Assembly (NCBI GenBank): GCA_016213405.1
Contig: JACRAM010000056.1
Span: forward strand, 16,906 to 80,905
DNA from: Bacteroidota bacterium
GTDB lineage: Bacteria; Bacteroidota; Bacteroidia; Palsa-948
Direction: 5' to 3'
DNA: 64,000 bases
Shown: positions 61,457-64,000 of the stretch, in pieces
Numbering within the stretch: position 1 is the first letter of the stretch
Layout of the letters: each line of letters begins with the position of its first letter
Position numbers and translations under genes: made by a program
Notes under the pieces: generated by a model
The model's input: the letters and a program-made list of their open reading frames with translations, nothing else
Told to the model about the DNA's origin: nothing
The model's database searches: none

Positions 61457-63652
61457 TTACTGCTTGTTCAGTTTTTTGGTGAAGGAGGAATTTTTGTCAG
61501 AAACTTTGATGAAATACATTCCTTTGGAAATATCGCTCACCTGAATGTTTCCGGTGTATGAATTCCCGTTAGCAGAAATATCTCCCGCTATTATTTCATC
61601 TCCGATAATATTGCAGATGGAATAGTGAATTTTTTCCGAGTGCGTTGTTCCCTGAATCGTAATGGATGAGGAAGCGGGATTCGGATACATGCTGAACCCG
61701 CTGGCAGAAGACAAATCAGCCATGCCCACCACAGAAGTAATATTGATATTGTCAATGAACAAATTGGAGCCGTATTGCGCATGGTTTTCAAATGCGAACA
61801 TCACGCTCGGCTGCCCAACCACAACAGAAAGATTAATATTGTCATTTCTCCATGCACCGGCTCCGTTAGGCGTAAAGCATCCCTGCGCATCGGCATAGGG
61901 ACCGCAGGTAACCGTGTTGCTCATGGCACAGGGAACAGAAGCCAATGTCATTCCGCCCTTGATGTAAATCTGTGTCCAGGTGCTTCCGCAATTGATCGAA
62001 TAATCTACGGCAAGCGTATCGCTGTAGGTATTATCCCAGGGAGAATAGCCCACATCAAAAGTCATTTGCGCGGAAGTTGCGTTTGAAAAATCATATACGG
62101 TGGTTCTCAACTGGTCGCGCGTGTTCGGAACATTCTGCGTGCAGTTGTCAAACAGAGCAGACGGGGCGGGATTTCCGATGGAGGCATTCGCTACCCATGT
62201 TACATCGCTGTTAGGATTGTAGAGCGACCATCCCGCAGGAGGAAACGCGGATTGAAATCCTTCCACGATGGGGGGCAAAGAAGCCGTGGTGCCTACGGTG
62301 AAGTTAGACGTTGACTGATCATTGCTTGTGTTTTGGTCAGTAGAAGAATTGGGATTGCTGGTGGAAGAATAAAAAATATGCGCTCCTCCGGGAACGGTCA
62401 TGCTTGGCAGTGTAACATTGGCAGATTGCCCCGATGCCAGTGAGCCGGTCCAGCTTTGTGTTTGATTTGGGTTTGAATCATAATGATAATTGATGGTGCA
62501 GGATGTAAGTGTAGTCGCACCAAAATTATTCACTTTAACAACCGGAGAGAAAGTGCCGCTGCAAATTGTTCCGGTGGGAGTCAGAATGCTGTTTATTCCC
62601 GCATCAATAGCTACAGCGGGAGTGCAGGCAGTGGCACTGTAGTTAACCAGCGACATGAGATAATTGGAAACACACCACTGCACACGTGCTTTTTGTCCGG
62701 CAGTGAACATCACCTTGCAGTTATCAGAAGTATAATCCATGTAGTTCATGAACATTTGCCCGTCAGCATTAGGTGAGCAGGCATCCATAGCAGGATAACT
62801 AAGACATCCGAAGTTTGCGTCTGCCTGATTGGGAGTATCCGAAATCTGGTCGTCCCCGGTACACGCACCTCCGTCATCGCCCCAGATGTGGTAGAGAGCA
62901 AAGCAGTGAGAAAGTTCGTGCACCATCACACGGTTCAATCCATAGCCCGCACAAAGCCCTGTGATAGTGCAGTAATCCGCCACGGCTCCATAACTGGCAC
63001 TAAGAGGAGGAAATACCCCGTAGCCGCCTAATCCTCCCGACAGGTCTCCAATCCAGATGTTAAAATAATTATTATAATTCCATGGATCATCTCCTCCGGC
63101 AGCGGTGCTTTTTATAGCATCATCGGTTGTAAAAGCGCCATGTGTAGTTGACTTGTGGATAATTCCGGTGGTGGGATTTCCGCTGGGGTCTTTGGAGGCA
63201 AGACAAAACTGCACTTCCAAATCAGCAGTAATAGATTGCCAGACGGAAGGAGTCTGCCCGATATCGCTGTTTTGTTTTCTGAAATCTTCGTTCAGCCGTG
63301 TAATGCCCTGTGTGACTGCCGCATCGCTGAGATTCTGCGAAGCGGTGCTATACACCACATGCACAACCGTTGGGATAGTATATAAAGTATATGTATTGGG
63401 ATTTCCGTTTGCTCTTTGCTGCATAAAATTTTCCAACTGTGCCTGAATTTGTTTTTCCATGCGTTCTTTTTTCATATCAAAATACGGGTCTTTGGAGCGG
63501 AGATAATTTTCATACTGCACCTGCCCGCAGTATTTTGCGCCATCAGGAATAGTTTGCACATCAAGATTGCCAGTTGTTTGTGCAAACGATGAAATACAGC
63601 AGGCAATGCCTGCCGCAATCAGGAAAACAGAAAGTGTAATGGATTTTTTCAT
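61457..63652 (-). CDS. M43-family secreted metalloprotease with T9SS sorting domain
   Basis: The 731-residue protein has a signal peptide (to about SFAQ, residue 25). The pappalysin-type zinc site is VMVHELSHCFALYHIWG near residues 240-256, followed by a Met-turn region FMNYMDYTSDNC near 300 and the cysteines typical of this family. A CARDB-like and an Ig/jelly-roll domain follow (about 350-640). The type A sorting domain at the end includes MYPNPASSSITIQG and DISKGMYFIKV. It should be secreted through the type IX system and cleave extracellular proteins. Confidence 0.88.
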   Translation of the reverse strand: MKKSITLSVFLIAAGIACCISSFAQTTGNLDVQTIPDGAKYCGQVQYENYLRSKDPYFDMKKERMEKQIQAQLENFMQQRANGNPNTYTLYTIPTVVHVVYSTASQNLSDAAVTQGITRLNEDFRKQNSDIGQTPSVWQSITADLEVQFCLASKDPSGNPTTGIIHKSTTHGAFTTDDAIKSTAAGGDDPWNYNNYFNIWIGDLSGGLGGYGVFPPLSASYGAVADYCTITGLCAGYGLNRVMVHELSHCFALYHIWGDDGGACTGDDQISDTPNQADANFGCLSYPAMDACSPNADGQMFMNYMDYTSDNCKVMFTAGQKARVQWCVSNYLMSLVNYSATACTPAVAIDAGINSILTPTGTICSGTFSPVVKVNNFGATTLTSCTINYHYDSNPNQTQSWTGSLASGQSANVTLPSMTVPGGAHIFYSSTSNPNSSTDQNTSNDQSTSNFTVGTTASLPPIVEGFQSAFPPAGWSLYNPNSDVTWVANASIGNPAPSALFDNCTQNVPNTRDQLRTTVYDFSNATSAQMTFDVGYSPWDNTYSDTLAVDYSINCGSTWTQIYIKGGMTLASVPCAMSNTVTCGPYADAQGCFTPNGAGAWRNDNINLSVVVGQPSVMFAFENHAQYGSNLFIDNINITSVVGMADLSSASGFSMYPNPASSSITIQGTTHSEKIHYSICNIIGDEIIAGDISANGNSYTGNIQVSDISKGMYFIKVSDKNSSFTKKLNKQ

Positions 63653-63813
63653 AGAAAAAGTTTATGGTGTGTTAGTTATGCTGCGAGTAAACAGATTACA
63701 GAAAAAAGACAAGATTGCGATGATCAGATAGCCGGATTTAAAAATTACGAGGACAAAGGAACACTAATAAAAATCAAAAGTCAAGTTTTGAGTTGACTAT
63801 TTTCTGAGGATCA
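63653..63813. other. short AT-rich gap with no gene
   Basis: Nothing recognisable is present apart from the presumed promoter of the metalloprotease gene. Confidence 0.4.
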
Positions 63814-64000
63814 CTACGGAACCTGAACAGGAGGCGGTGGTGGAGGTGGCAGGATTGCTATTAGGATGTATTTGCGTTTTAGTTCTTTGCCGGGGGCGAA
63901 GCGGATGTTTGTTTCGGTGAGGGTGTTGTAGCCCACGAGGGTAACTTCTATATCGTAGCTGCCGGGTTTTATGTTGGCGATGCCGAATTTTCCGAGCGCA
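63814..64000 (-). CDS. 3' end of a protein with a carboxypeptidase-regulatory-like domain (partial)
   Basis: A minus-strand frame with its stop at 63814-63816 runs off the window edge. The 62 visible residues read ALGKFGIANIKPGSYDIEVT, GYNTLTETNIRFAPGKELKR and a terminal IAILPPPPPPPVQVP. The first part is the end of a transthyretin-like regulatory domain, like that at 55559-56497. A polyproline stretch lies at the end. The start lies outside the window. Confidence 0.65.
   Translation of the reverse strand, partial: ALGKFGIANIKPGSYDIEVTLVGYNTLTETNIRFAPGKELKRKYILIAILPPPPPPPVQVP

Overview
The window reads as a chromosomal segment of an uncultivated Bacteroidota bacterium with an at least partly anaerobic lifestyle. 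Evidence for the phylum: three proteins end in type IX secretion (T9SS) type A sorting domains, CHU_C-type Ig repeats occur in a giant adhesin, lipoproteins carry Bacteroidota-style signal peptides, and intergenic spaces hold small degenerate inverted repeats, including a four-helix-bundle (23S rRNA intervening-sequence-like) remnant. No rRNA, tRNA or CRISPR array was seen.

Region 1 (1-6 kb): a small membrane ORF, a thioredoxin-like protein, an oxygen-independent class II (adenosylcobalamin) ribonucleotide reductase, and a 605-residue TIM-barrel flavoprotein-like protein. Region 2 (6.0-27.6 kb) is one long block of plus-strand genes. It opens with a U32 protein and a one-cluster ferredoxin, a molybdenum hydroxylase (FAD subunit plus fused 2Fe-2S/Mo subunit), a hemerythrin and a flavin-binding-fold protein. 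It then holds a benzoyl-CoA (anaerobic aromatic) degradation locus: a BcrD-type ATPase, an ADP-forming acyl-CoA ligase, BcrB, a block of c-type cytochromes and outer-membrane proteins, a novel ketopantoate-reductase-like/BcrA-type fusion, a thiolase tail, and the three diagnostic ring-processing enzymes Had, Oah and Dch. A BcrC subunit is not present in the window.

Region 3 (27.6-31.5 kb): a conserved hypothetical gene, a histidine kinase and a response regulator fused to a CRP/FNR DNA-binding module, then a tandem UspA. Five near-identical TGAT-N4-ATCA palindromes lie in intergenic regions before the ribonucleotide reductase, between the flavoprotein and U32 genes, before bcrD, before the conserved hypothetical, and between the kinase and uspA. 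They form a candidate regulon joining anaerobic metabolism to this regulator.

Region 4 (31.5-50.7 kb): housekeeping and surface genes (VOC protein, CDF transporter, T9SS protein, RluE-type pseudouridine synthase, a PD40 protein with a 450-residue Ala/Lys helix, and a 4211-residue T9SS adhesin). Region 5 (50.7-64 kb): repeat-rich intergenic DNA, a TdeIII-type restriction endonuclease with two DNA methyltransferases, several secreted or unknown proteins, a double amidohydrolase, an M43 metalloprotease, and the 3' end of one more gene.

Working model: benzoyl-CoA is dearomatized by an ATP-dependent (class I) benzoyl-CoA reductase, hydrated by Dch, oxidised by Had and ring-opened by Oah. The co-directional cytochromes may serve electron disposal, and the hemerythrin and FNR-like circuit may guard or switch the oxygen-sensitive steps. 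The electron-disposal and regulatory roles are inference.
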